In this document: positions 1 to 7,142 of the stretch, in pieces
How the letters are laid out: the number at the start of each line of letters is the position of its first letter
How positions within the stretch are numbered: position 1 is the first letter of the stretch
DNA from: Chryseobacterium oryctis
GTDB lineage: Bacteria; Bacteroidota; Bacteroidia; Flavobacteriales; Weeksellaceae
Reading direction: 5' to 3'
Assembly: GCF_025971925.1 (NCBI RefSeq)
Contig: NZ_JAPDHV010000006.1
Span: 62,001-126,000 of the forward strand
DNA length: 64,000 nt
Position numbers and translations under genes: made by a program
The notes under the pieces: generated by a model
Told to the model about the DNA's origin: nothing
The model's database searches: none
What the model saw: the letters and a program-made list of their open reading frames with translations, nothing else

Positions 1-2
1 CT

Positions 3-806
3 CGTGAAATGCCTTACGATTTATTCGTAACATTAATCGGAGATTGTATTACTGAAGAAGCTCTTCCTTCATACGAATCTTGGTTAATGGGTGTTGACGG
101 TATCGACCAGGAAGAGAAAGTAGGTTGGGCAAACTGGGTAAGAGCTTGGACTGCAGAAGAAAACAGACACGGAGATTTATTAAATAAATACCTTTATCTA
201 TGCGGAAGAGTAAATATGAGAGAGGTAGAAGTTACAACTCAATATTTAATTAATGATGGTTTTGATCTAGGTACAAGTATGGATCCGTACAGAAATTTCA
301 TCTATACAAGTTTTCAGGAAACAGCAACTAATATTTCTCATAGAAGAGTAGGTACTTTGGCAAAACAATCAGGAAACGGGAAATTAGCTAAAATGTGTGG
401 TGTAATTGCAGCAGATGAAGCAAGACACGCTAAAGCTTACAAGCATTTCGTTGCAAAAATTCTTGAAATCGATCCATCTGAAATGATATTGGCATTTGAA
501 GACATGATGCGCAAAAAAATTGTAATGCCAGCTCACTTGATGAGACAATCTGGTCAGAAAGCAGGTGAACTTTGGGGACATTTTTCAGATGCCGCACAAA
601 GATGCATGGTTTACACAGGTCAGGATTACATCAATATCATGAAAGATTTGTTGGATGAATGGAAAATCGAACACGTAAAAGGACTTACTGAAAAAGCTGA
701 AAAAGCTCAGGAATATTTAATGAAACTTCCTGCAAGACTACAAAAAATTACAGACAGAGTTTCAACTCCGGATTTACAATTTCAGTTTAGCTGGGTTAAA
801 AGTTAA
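3..806 (+). CDS. Acyl-ACP desaturase, 3' part (gene starts before the window)
   Basis: A soluble di-iron enzyme of the plant-type stearoyl-ACP desaturase family, which introduces a double bond into acyl chains bound to acyl carrier protein. The frame is open to the window edge: codons for R and E precede the first visible Met, as in the family stretch REMPYDLF, so that Met is internal. Di-iron ligand motifs are visible in order: TEEALP, EENRHGD about 50 residues into the visible part, FQETATN, and DEARH about 135 residues in. About 267 residues are seen of a family length near 330. A terminator follows at 830-860. Family assignment is confident; the double-bond position cannot be read from sequence. 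Confidence 0.92.
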   Translation, partial: REMPYDLFVTLIGDCITEEALPSYESWLMGVDGIDQEEKVGWANWVRAWTAEENRHGDLLNKYLYLCGRVNMREVEVTTQYLINDGFDLGTSMDPYRNFIYTSFQETATNISHRRVGTLAKQSGNGKLAKMCGVIAADEARHAKAYKHFVAKILEIDPSEMILAFEDMMRKKIVMPAHLMRQSGQKAGELWGHFSDAAQRCMVYTGQDYINIMKDLLDEWKIEHVKGLTEKAEKAQEYLMKLPARLQKITDRVSTPDLQFQFSWVKS

Positions 807-829
807 TTCTATTATTAAAATATAAAACT

Positions 830-860
830 AAGAGTGCTAGAGTTTTTTGGCACTCTTTTT
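830..860 (+). terminator. Terminator of the desaturase gene
   Basis: AAGAGTGC and GCACTCTT form an 8-bp stem with a 12-nt loop, followed by a T-rich tail. It lies 24 bases after the desaturase stop. Its 3' arm overlaps the likely -33 region of the next gene. Confidence 0.8.
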
Positions 861-874
861 ATTTCTTATCTTTG
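846..874 (+). promoter_or_regulatory. Flavobacterial promoter of the small HAD gene
   Basis: TTTG at 846-849 and TATCTTTG at 867-874, separated by 17 bp, match the Bacteroidetes -33/-7 pattern (TTTG and TAnnTTTG). The element ends 20 bases before the chosen ATG at 895 and overlaps the preceding terminator. Confidence 0.55.
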
Positions 875-894
875 CAAAGCTAAAAATAAACAGG

Positions 895-1326
895 ATGTTA
901 AATAATAAAAAAATTGCTGTTGATTTCGACGGAACTATTGTTGATGATGCTTATCCGGCAATTGGAAAGCCTAAAATTTTCGCATTTGAAACATTAAAAA
1001 GACTTCAGGCTGAAGGTTATAGATTAATTCTTTGGACATACAGACACGGCAAAACGTTAGATGAAGCTGTAGAATTTTGCAAAGCCAACGGAATTGAATT
1101 TTATGCAGTGAATTCTAGTTTCGAAGGTGAAGTTTTTGATGCTCAGACTCAATCAAGAAAATTAGATGCAGATTGGTTTATTGATGATAGAAATTTAGGA
1201 GGTTTTCCAGGTTGGGGTGAAATTTATAATATAATCCAGGAAAGAATAGAGTTCCGAGTGGAAGGTAAAGAAGTTTTAGCCTATTCAAAACTGAAAAAAG
1301 AAAAGAAAAAAGGATTATTCTGGTAG
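895..1326 (+). CDS. Small HAD-like hydrolase
   Basis: A 143-residue protein with the HAD motif I DFDGT (Asp10 and Asp12 from the chosen start) and a late acidic motif, WFIDDRNLGG, near residue 98. It lacks a large cap domain and resembles the short BT0820-like Bacteroidetes HAD proteins of unknown substrate. The start at 895 is preferred over one 48 bases upstream because the upstream stretch overlaps the terminator and promoter and is hydrophobic low-complexity sequence. The C-terminus is Lys-rich. Phosphatase activity is inferred from the family only. Confidence 0.8.
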   Translation: MLNNKKIAVDFDGTIVDDAYPAIGKPKIFAFETLKRLQAEGYRLILWTYRHGKTLDEAVEFCKANGIEFYAVNSSFEGEVFDAQTQSRKLDADWFIDDRNLGGFPGWGEIYNIIQERIEFRVEGKEVLAYSKLKKEKKKGLFW

Positions 1327-1329
1327 GAT

Positions 1330-1468
1330 TATAGAAGTTAGAAATGAGACATTAGAAATTAGTTTTAATGTTGAGTTTAATTTGGCTTATAATAATATTC
1401 AGATAAAATTTTAGAATTGGAAGTTTAGGATTAACTAGTTTCTCAATTCTAATATCTAACATCTAAAA
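1330..1468. repeat. Imperfect inverted repeat with TTAGAA motifs
   Basis: The gap between the HAD gene and map carries two arms (about 1330-1368 and 1429-1468) that are imperfect reverse complements and rich in TTAGAA/TTCTAA units. The core ATTAGAAATTA also occurs at 59698-59712. It looks like a degenerate hairpin element of an intergenic repeat family; no coding potential is seen. Confidence 0.5.
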
Positions 1469-1473
1469 TAAAA

Positions 1474-2283
1474 ATGATTCAATTAAAAACAATAGACGAA
1501 CTTCGTCTGATGAAACAAAGTGCTCAGTTGGTTTCTAAAACATTAGGTATGTTGGCAAAAGAAATCAAACCAGGGATTACCACTTTATATTTAGATAAAT
1601 TAGCTCATGATTTTATTAAAGATCATGGTGCAGAACCTGCATTTTTAGGGTACGGAGGTTTTCCGAATTCTTTATGTATTTCTCCAAACGAACAGGTTGT
1701 ACATGGTTTTCCAAATAATGATATTATAAAAGAAGGTGATATACTTTCTGTTGACTGTGGAGTCTTCATGAATGGTTTTGTAGGAGATCATGCCTATACT
1801 TTCGAAATTGGAGAAGTAAAGCCCGAAGTAAAAAAATTATTGAAAGTTGCTAAACAATCTCTTTACAAAGGTATTGAACAATGTATCAGAGGAAAGAGAA
1901 TTGGTGATATTTCCAATGCAATCCAGATTCATTGCGAAAAAGAAGGTTACGGAGTAGTAAGAGAACTTGTAGGTCATGGAGTAGGAAGAGTAATGCACGA
2001 AGATCCTCAGGTTCCAAACTATGGACGACAGGGAAGTGGTAAAGTAATCAAAGATGGTTTAACGATTGCCATTGAACCGATGATTAACCTTGGAACAGAA
2101 AAAGTAAAATTCCATAATGATGGATGGACGGTAACAACTCTAGACAACCAACCTTCTGCCCACTTTGAGCACGATGTAGCTGTAATCAACGGAAAACCAG
2201 TATTACTTTCTACATTCCAGTATATTTATGATGCTTTAGGGATCGAAACAGACGAAGAGAAGCCTTTCCAACTGGATTTTTAA
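1474..2283 (+). CDS. map: Type I methionyl aminopeptidase
   Basis: Removes the N-terminal Met from nascent proteins in the cytoplasm. All five metal ligands of the M24 family are present: Asp94 (SVDCGVF), Asp105 (GDHAYTF), His168 (GHGVGRVMHE), Glu201 (IEPMINL) and Glu232 (HFEHD). The length of 269 residues fits the type I enzyme without a zinc-finger extension. The stop codon overlaps the start of the downstream methyltransferase (TAATG), so the two are probably cotranscribed. Confidence 0.97.
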   Translation: MIQLKTIDELRLMKQSAQLVSKTLGMLAKEIKPGITTLYLDKLAHDFIKDHGAEPAFLGYGGFPNSLCISPNEQVVHGFPNNDIIKEGDILSVDCGVFMNGFVGDHAYTFEIGEVKPEVKKLLKVAKQSLYKGIEQCIRGKRIGDISNAIQIHCEKEGYGVVRELVGHGVGRVMHEDPQVPNYGRQGSGKVIKDGLTIAIEPMINLGTEKVKFHNDGWTVTTLDNQPSAHFEHDVAVINGKPVLLSTFQYIYDALGIETDEEKPFQLDF

Positions 2284-3050
2284 TGAAAAAAGTAACTAAA
2301 CTTTTATTAAATAAAATTCCGCGTCCAATGCTTATCAAAATGAGTATTTGGGCGAGACCTCTTATTTATCAGTTTTTCAAGGGAAATAATTTTTATGATC
2401 CTATTGACGGGCGTTCTTACCGAAAATTTCTCCCTTACGGATACGGAAGTCAGCGTGAAAATGCTCTTTCTCCAGGCACTTTAAGTCTTGAAAGACACCG
2501 TCAGATGTGGCTATATCTTCAGAATGAGACTGATTTTTTTATTAAAAATTATAAAGTTCTACACATAGCTCCGGAGCAGGAATTCTTGAGAAAGTTCAAG
2601 AAAATGAAGAATCTTGATTATATTTCGGCAGATTTATTTTCTCCTATTGTAGATGTAAAAGCAGATATTCTTGACTTACCTTTCGCTGATGAAAGTTTTG
2701 ATATTGTTTTTTGCAACCATGTTTTGGAACATATTGAAGATGATGCAAAAGCAATGAGCGAACTGTATCGTGTGATACGTAAAGGAGGATGGGGTATTTT
2801 TCAGGTTCCGATGAAAAATTCTTTAGAAAAAACCTATGAAGATTTCAGTATAAAAGATCCGAAGGAGCGTCAGAAACATTTTGGGCAATACGATCATGTT
2901 CGCTGGTACGGAATGGATTATTTTGAAAGATTAAGAAGAGTAGGCTTTGAAACAGAACCTAATTTTTACTCAAAAAACTTTACAGACGAAGAAATCAAAA
3001 AATATGGTTTAAGACATAATGAAATCTTACCTGTAGTTTTCAAAAAATAA
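2283..3050 (+). CDS. Class I SAM-dependent methyltransferase
   Basis: A 255-residue protein with a Methyltransf_11-like core: the segment DILDLPFADESFDIVFCNHV (from about residue 127) is the usual motif around the SAM-binding acidic residue and post-II strand, followed by LEHI and a GGWGIFQVP strand. The N-terminal 60 residues are basic and aromatic. The start overlaps the map stop by one base, which indicates translational coupling. The substrate is not evident; the link to map recurs in flavobacteria but gives no function. Confidence 0.85.
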   Translation: MKKVTKLLLNKIPRPMLIKMSIWARPLIYQFFKGNNFYDPIDGRSYRKFLPYGYGSQRENALSPGTLSLERHRQMWLYLQNETDFFIKNYKVLHIAPEQEFLRKFKKMKNLDYISADLFSPIVDVKADILDLPFADESFDIVFCNHVLEHIEDDAKAMSELYRVIRKGGWGIFQVPMKNSLEKTYEDFSIKDPKERQKHFGQYDHVRWYGMDYFERLRRVGFETEPNFYSKNFTDEEIKKYGLRHNEILPVVFKK

Positions 3051-3053
3051 AAG

Positions 3054-3080
3054 AAACCCGTCTTTAACTGACGGGTTTTT
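3054..3080. terminator. Bidirectional terminator between methyltransferase and SMR gene
   Basis: AAACCCGTC and GACGGGTTT form a 9-bp stem with a 7-nt loop and a T tail on the + strand; the A-rich 5' side also serves the convergent SMR gene. Confidence 0.85.
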
Positions 3081-3092
3081 ATATTTTATCTC

Positions 3093-3419
3093 CTAGTGAG
3101 AAACAGCTTTCAGTCCTACAACCGAACCAATTAGAGTTACAATAAAAAATATTCTCCAGAAGCTCACAGGATCTTTAAAAAAGAAAATTCCCATCAGTGC
3201 TGTTCCTACAGCTCCAATCCCTGTCCATACGGCATAGGCAGTACCAATTGGCAATGTTTGCGTAGCTTTTATCAGTAAAAGCATACTTATTGTGAGAGAA
3301 ATAAGAAACCCCGCAAACCAAAGATACATTACGCTTCCTGATGTTTCTTTTACTTTTCCTAAGCATGAAGCAAATGCCACTTCAAATAAACCTGCAATAA
3401 TTAAGATAACCCAATTCAT
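3093..3419 (-). CDS. sugE: SMR-family exporter, Gdx/SugE type
   Basis: A 108-residue four-helix inner-membrane protein of the small multidrug resistance family. Glu13 in the first helix (GLFEVAFA) is the family's substrate and proton-binding carboxylate. The signature GTAYAVWTGIGAVG and the C-terminus GLKAVSH match the SugE/Gdx branch, whose characterised members export guanidinium, rather than the EmrE drug branch. TAATTTGG at 3446-3453 on the minus strand may be its own promoter. It lies 72 bases after a Crp-type regulator gene on the same strand, a possible local regulator (inference). Confidence 0.88.
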   Translation of the reverse strand: MNWVILIIAGLFEVAFASCLGKVKETSGSVMYLWFAGFLISLTISMLLLIKATQTLPIGTAYAVWTGIGAVGTALMGIFFFKDPVSFWRIFFIVTLIGSVVGLKAVSH

Positions 3420-3491
3420 TTTTTAAATTTTCTGATGCAAAAATCCCAAATTATTCTCAGAAAAAATTTTACAATTGTTAAAAAAATGAAT

Positions 3492-4055
3492 TTATTTAAT
3501 TTCTGCCCGAATTCTGCTTAAACTAACCTGTGTAATTCCTAAATAAGAAGCAATATGTCCTAATTGCACCCTTCTTAAAAGACTGGGTTTATCTTTCATC
3601 AAATCTTTGTATCGGTCTAATGAGGTCTTAAACTGTCGAGAAATTATAAGTTCTTCAGTTTTTACCAATTCTCTTTCCGCAAACTTTCTTCCCCAATTTG
3701 CAATATGAATATCTTCATTAAATAGTTTTCTCAGATTATTAGTTTCTAGTTTATAAAGCTCACAATCTTCCAGAAGCTCAATATTTTCGTAACCAGGCTT
3801 ATTTTCCACATAACTTTTCATTGAAACAACGGTTTCTCCCTCATTTCCAAACCAAAACGTGATATCATTTCCATCTCTTGAAGCATAGGCTCGTACAATC
3901 CCTTTTTTTATAAAATAAATATGCGGAATCACTTTATCTGCCTCCATCAGGCAAAATCCTTTAGGATGAAAAACCTCTGTTATATGCTTTTTTAATTCAT
4001 TTTTAGAGTTTTCAGGTAGAGTATATATGTTATCAATTATCTGGTCAATATTCAT
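3492..4055 (-). CDS. Crp/Fnr-family transcriptional regulator
   Basis: 187 residues: an N-terminal cyclic-nucleotide-binding-like beta barrel (about 25-130) and a C-terminal winged helix with recognition segment ASYLGITQVSLSRIRAEI at the extreme end. The cAMP phosphate-binding cassette RxS is not recognisable, as in many Bacteroidetes members that sense no known ligand. The SMR exporter follows on the same strand. A second, only distantly similar Crp-type regulator is at 10354-10923. Confidence 0.88.
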   Translation of the reverse strand: MNIDQIIDNIYTLPENSKNELKKHITEVFHPKGFCLMEADKVIPHIYFIKKGIVRAYASRDGNDITFWFGNEGETVVSMKSYVENKPGYENIELLEDCELYKLETNNLRKLFNEDIHIANWGRKFAERELVKTEELIISRQFKTSLDRYKDLMKDKPSLLRRVQLGHIASYLGITQVSLSRIRAEIK

Positions 4056-4117
4056 AAACTAAGACTACGAAATTTCAAAAATACATGTAATTAGTTTAAT
4101 CTTCACTATTTATTCAA

Positions 4118-4150
4118 CAAAAAAAGGAGGTTAAAACCTCCTTTTTTTGT
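4118..4150. terminator. Terminator after the secreted-protein gene
   Basis: AAAAAAGGAGG and CCTCCTTTTTTT form a long stem with a 6-nt loop; A and T runs on both sides make it work on either strand. It ends the minus-strand gene at 4166-5170. Confidence 0.85.
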
Positions 4151-4165
4151 TGTGTTTTTAGAATC

Positions 4166-5170
4166 TTATTGGGCTTTTATTTGGTCTATAGTAAAAAATA
4201 CCTTTGTTGCACCACATTTTCCATCAGGACAATTTGTGACATTCCCAACATTTGAAGGTGTGGAAGATCCCATCATATAATATAATTTGTAAAAAGTTTT
4301 ATCATTGCCATCATTTGTAGTCCAAGAATACAAACGTTGTTCAGGCATTCCTCCTGCATATGTTTCGGGATCTCCCCAATATGGGTTTGTAGATGCAGTT
4401 TGTATTCTTGCTCCAGTTGTTGCATCAATAAGCGATGCGCTTGAGGTTGCATTATCACCAGCCCAAACTCCCGCAGGTAGTCTTAGTCGGTTTTGTTGAT
4501 ATCCTCCTGCACCACTCCATAAATAGTGACCATTAGAAATAATTTCTACAGAAGTAGTCGAATTATTTCGTATTTGTAAATTAACTTGTGAAAATGCTGT
4601 TTCTTCAGGTATAAAAGTTCTTACCGAAAATTTTCCATCTGGAGTGGTTATGGAGGTAGCATATCCCGCTCTCCCGTTATCTGTAGTAGCAGATAAAGGC
4701 CCCATTACAGCAATAGTTTCGACATTGGCTATATTTGTATTTCCAGAATTGTTATTGTTTCCTGAAGAAGTATTAAAAACCCTCCACTCAGAACCATTCC
4801 AAAAATAGTAGCCTGGTGATAATATAGGTCCTGTATTATAGATAAGTAGACCAGTAGCATTAGGGTTACTACTCAATTGCATTGTTGCTGATGATAAACT
4901 TATTCTGGGTCCTAAGATCCCCTTATCACTTGAAGTTACATCTAGAATTGCAGATGTATCAGGAGCGGTAGTTCCAATACCCACATTCCCATTATTTGTC
5001 ACAATAAAATCATTAGATTGCTGTGCCGAAGATGGGACTCCTGTATTAGGATTATCTCTTGCACCATCTATATGAAAAATATTTTGTGGGTTAGCTGTAT
5101 TTATTCCTACTTGGGAAAACACAAAACTTGAAGTAAAAAATAAACCTGATAATAAAAATTTAGCTTTCAT
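4166..5170 (-). CDS. Secreted protein with VGIGTTAP-type N-terminal repeat
   Basis: 334 residues with a signal peptide ending in SFVFSQ. The N-terminal half has the pattern VGINTANP...NVGIGTTAPD...ILDVTSSDKGILGPR seen in many flavobacterial surface proteins and in phage tail-fibre-like stalks; the middle is Asn/Ser-rich (SSGNNNNSGNTN); the C-terminal 190 residues form an unrecognised domain ending in a Cys-containing stretch (CPDGKCG). No T9SS sorting domain is visible. The gene has its own terminator and a 257-base AT-rich upstream gap. Function unknown; extracellular or surface location is inferred. Confidence 0.75.
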   Translation of the reverse strand: MKAKFLLSGLFFTSSFVFSQVGINTANPQNIFHIDGARDNPNTGVPSSAQQSNDFIVTNNGNVGIGTTAPDTSAILDVTSSDKGILGPRISLSSATMQLSSNPNATGLLIYNTGPILSPGYYFWNGSEWRVFNTSSGNNNNSGNTNIANVETIAVMGPLSATTDNGRAGYATSITTPDGKFSVRTFIPEETAFSQVNLQIRNNSTTSVEIISNGHYLWSGAGGYQQNRLRLPAGVWAGDNATSSASLIDATTGARIQTASTNPYWGDPETYAGGMPEQRLYSWTTNDGNDKTFYKLYYMMGSSTPSNVGNVTNCPDGKCGATKVFFTIDQIKAQ

Positions 5171-5399
5171 GGGTAATTAATTAATATGATTAACAATTAT
5201 ACAAAAATAAATACATTACATTGAAATATTATTTCAAAAAATTACATATTATTATCAAAAATATACTTATAGTTCGATTATAAAATATAGAATTCAATCG
5301 GCTATGTATTTATAAAATTATTAATCTATTTTATAAAATTCACACCAGTTTTTTATTAATAAGTTTTAGGATTAATCGAAGAAGACAATTTTGTTTTAT

Positions 5400-5407
5400 T
5401 AACTTTG
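5400..5407 (+). promoter_or_regulatory. -7 element upstream of era
   Basis: TAACTTTG matches TAnnTTTG, 20 bases before the era ATG. No good -33 element is seen at the expected distance, so this is tentative. The rest of the 5171-5427 gap is AT-rich without other clear features. Confidence 0.45.
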
Positions 5408-5427
5408 CACTTCGTAATAAAATTTTT

Positions 5428-6303
5428 ATGCACAAAGCTGGATTTGTAAATATAGTTGGAAAGCCCAATGCCGGAAAATCTACCTTATTAAATCAATTAA
5501 TGGGAGAGAAATTGGCAATTGTAACACAAAAGGCACAGACAACACGTCACAGAATTTTTGGAATTTATAATGAGGATGATCTTCAGATTGTCTTTTCAGA
5601 TACACCTGGAGTACTAGATCCTAAGTATGGTTTACAGGAAAAAATGATGGATTTTGTAAAAGATTCATTACAAGATGCCGATGTTTTTCTTTTCATTGTA
5701 GATGTTACAGATAAGGCAGAACCTTCAGAATTTTTAATAGATAAATTAAACAAAATTCCGGTACCTGTTTTATTGTTATTAAATAAAGTAGACCAAACGA
5801 ATCAAGAGGGGCTCGAAAAACTGGTTGAAGATTGGCACAATAGAATACCAAAGGCAGAAATTCTTCCAATTTCTGCGCTTAATGCATTCAATACTGAAAT
5901 TATTTTACCTAAAATAAAGTCTTTATTACCCGAAAATCCTCCATATTACGATAAAGATCAATTCACAGACAGACCCGAAAGGTTTTTTGTAAATGAAGCT
6001 ATTCGTGAAAAAATACTTTTAAACTATGAAAAAGAAATTCCTTATTCTGTAGAAGTTGTTACTGAACAATTCAAAGAAAAAGAAGGAATAATATTCATTG
6101 ATTCAATCATTTATGTTGAAAGAGACACCCAAAAGGGTATTATAATAGGTCATAAGGGAGAAGCAATAAAAAAAGTAGGGACTGAATCAAGACTAGATCT
6201 TGAGAAATTTTTCGCAAAAAAAATTCATTTGAATTTATTTGTAAAAGTGAAAAAAGACTGGAGAAAAAACGATAGAGATTTGAAAAACTTTGGTTACAGA
6301 TAG
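5428..6303 (+). CDS. era: GTPase Era
   Basis: An essential GTPase that binds 16S rRNA and acts in 30S subunit maturation. The G domain has G1 at 11-18 (GKPNAGKS), DTPG from Asp58, and NKVD from Asn119; the C-terminal KH domain carries GIIIGHKGEAIKKVG near residue 236. The length of 291 residues is typical. The start is fixed by the conserved MHKAGFVNIVGKPN beginning. Confidence 0.97.
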   Translation: MHKAGFVNIVGKPNAGKSTLLNQLMGEKLAIVTQKAQTTRHRIFGIYNEDDLQIVFSDTPGVLDPKYGLQEKMMDFVKDSLQDADVFLFIVDVTDKAEPSEFLIDKLNKIPVPVLLLLNKVDQTNQEGLEKLVEDWHNRIPKAEILPISALNAFNTEIILPKIKSLLPENPPYYDKDQFTDRPERFFVNEAIREKILLNYEKEIPYSVEVVTEQFKEKEGIIFIDSIIYVERDTQKGIIIGHKGEAIKKVGTESRLDLEKFFAKKIHLNLFVKVKKDWRKNDRDLKNFGYR

Positions 6304-6346
6304 ACTAAAAAGTCAATATTCATCGTTGTATTAACAAGATTTTTAT

Positions 6347-6354
6347 TATCTTTA
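6347..6354 (+). promoter_or_regulatory. -7 element of the DoxX gene
   Basis: TATCTTTA with TTG at 6326-6328, 18 bp upstream, resembles the flavobacterial promoter and lies 17 bases before the ATG at 6371. Confidence 0.4.
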
Positions 6355-6370
6355 ATTAAATTTTCACTTG

Positions 6371-6799
6371 ATGGATCGTTTCAATTCAAATTCCAACACG
6401 ATATTTAAAGATGTTGCTTTGCTCGTTGTAAGAGTATTTATTGGTTTTGCTATGTTATCTCACGGATTTCCTAAACTGCAAATGTTATTAGACGGCGGAA
6501 AAATAGAATTCTATGATTTTCTTGGGTTAGGACCTCAGATATCATTAGGACTTACTGTTTTTGCGGAGTTTGCCTGTTCTATATTCCTTATTTTGGGGTT
6601 ATTTACAAGAATAGCATTAGGATTTTTGATGTTTACAATGGCTTTTGCTGGGTTTGTAGTTCATGCAGGTGATCCTTTTGATAAAAGAGAAATGAGCTTG
6701 ATTTACTTATCAATTTTTCTGCTTTTAATGGCTTTCGGTGCTGGAACGTTTTCAGTTGATTACATGATTGAAAAACGGAAGAGAGCTTCAGATTGGTAA
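6371..6799 (+). CDS. DoxX-family membrane protein
   Basis: 142 residues with four predicted membrane helices and the DoxX hallmark ARVFIGFAMLSHGFPKL-like first helix (here VVRVFIGFAMLSHGFPKLQ), then a conserved acidic and Phe/Tyr loop. The ATG at 6371 is chosen over the TTG one codon upstream. DoxX proteins are linked to redox and thiol stress in other bacteria, but the role here is unknown. A strong terminator follows. Confidence 0.85.
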   Translation: MDRFNSNSNTIFKDVALLVVRVFIGFAMLSHGFPKLQMLLDGGKIEFYDFLGLGPQISLGLTVFAEFACSIFLILGLFTRIALGFLMFTMAFAGFVVHAGDPFDKREMSLIYLSIFLLLMAFGAGTFSVDYMIEKRKRASDW

Positions 6800-6821
6800 T
6801 TTATCTAGAAAACTTATAAAG

Positions 6822-6856
6822 AAAGAGGTATCTCAATTTTTTGAGATACCTCTTTT
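6822..6856. terminator. Bidirectional terminator after the DoxX gene
   Basis: AAGAGGTATCTCAA and TTGAGATACCTCTT form a perfect 14-bp stem with a 4-nt loop and flanking A/T runs. It separates the DoxX gene from the convergent peptide gene at 6862-7023. Confidence 0.9.
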
Positions 6857-6861
6857 GTTAC

Positions 6862-7023
6862 TTACGGTTTACAAGGAGACGAAGAAGGAATGCAGTCCCA
6901 GATAGGAATATCATTATCCGTCCAACCTACAATACATGCTCTGTATCCCGAGCCACATGCAGGAGCATTACCTCCAATAATACTTCCCAATTCCTTCCTA
7001 GACACTTTTTTTAATTTTTTCAT
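6862..7023 (-). CDS. Double-glycine leader peptide, bacteriocin-like
   Basis: A 53-residue ORF too short for routine gene calling. The leader MKKLKKVSRKELGSIIGG is basic with a conserved KELxxIxGG pattern ending in Gly-Gly, the cleavage signal of peptidase-containing ABC exporters. The predicted mature part is 35 residues with four Cys (start NAPACGSGYRAC, end PSSSPCKP), two Trp, no Lys except near the end, and Pro/Ser-rich C-terminus. Chryseobacterium genomes carry many such KKLKKLSR...GG peptides, usually called bacteriocin-like. No exporter, immunity or modification gene is adjacent. It ends at a strong terminator and is divergent from the S9 peptidase. The rest of the 6800-7142 gap is otherwise empty. 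Confidence 0.78.
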   Translation of the reverse strand: MKKLKKVSRKELGSIIGGNAPACGSGYRACIVGWTDNDIPIWDCIPSSSPCKP

Positions 7024-7142
7024 AATGTTTTAATTTGGTTTGAATTACTAAAATATAATTATTTCTTTATAAGACAATAAGGTGAATGATATATTTAATT
7101 TTCTACTTAAAATTCATTAAATTCGTTGAAAAATGAAATATA

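Noticed and set aside
4550-4760. Asn-rich middle of the secreted protein as a mobile repeat
   Set aside because: Only a short low-complexity linker, no repeated unit.
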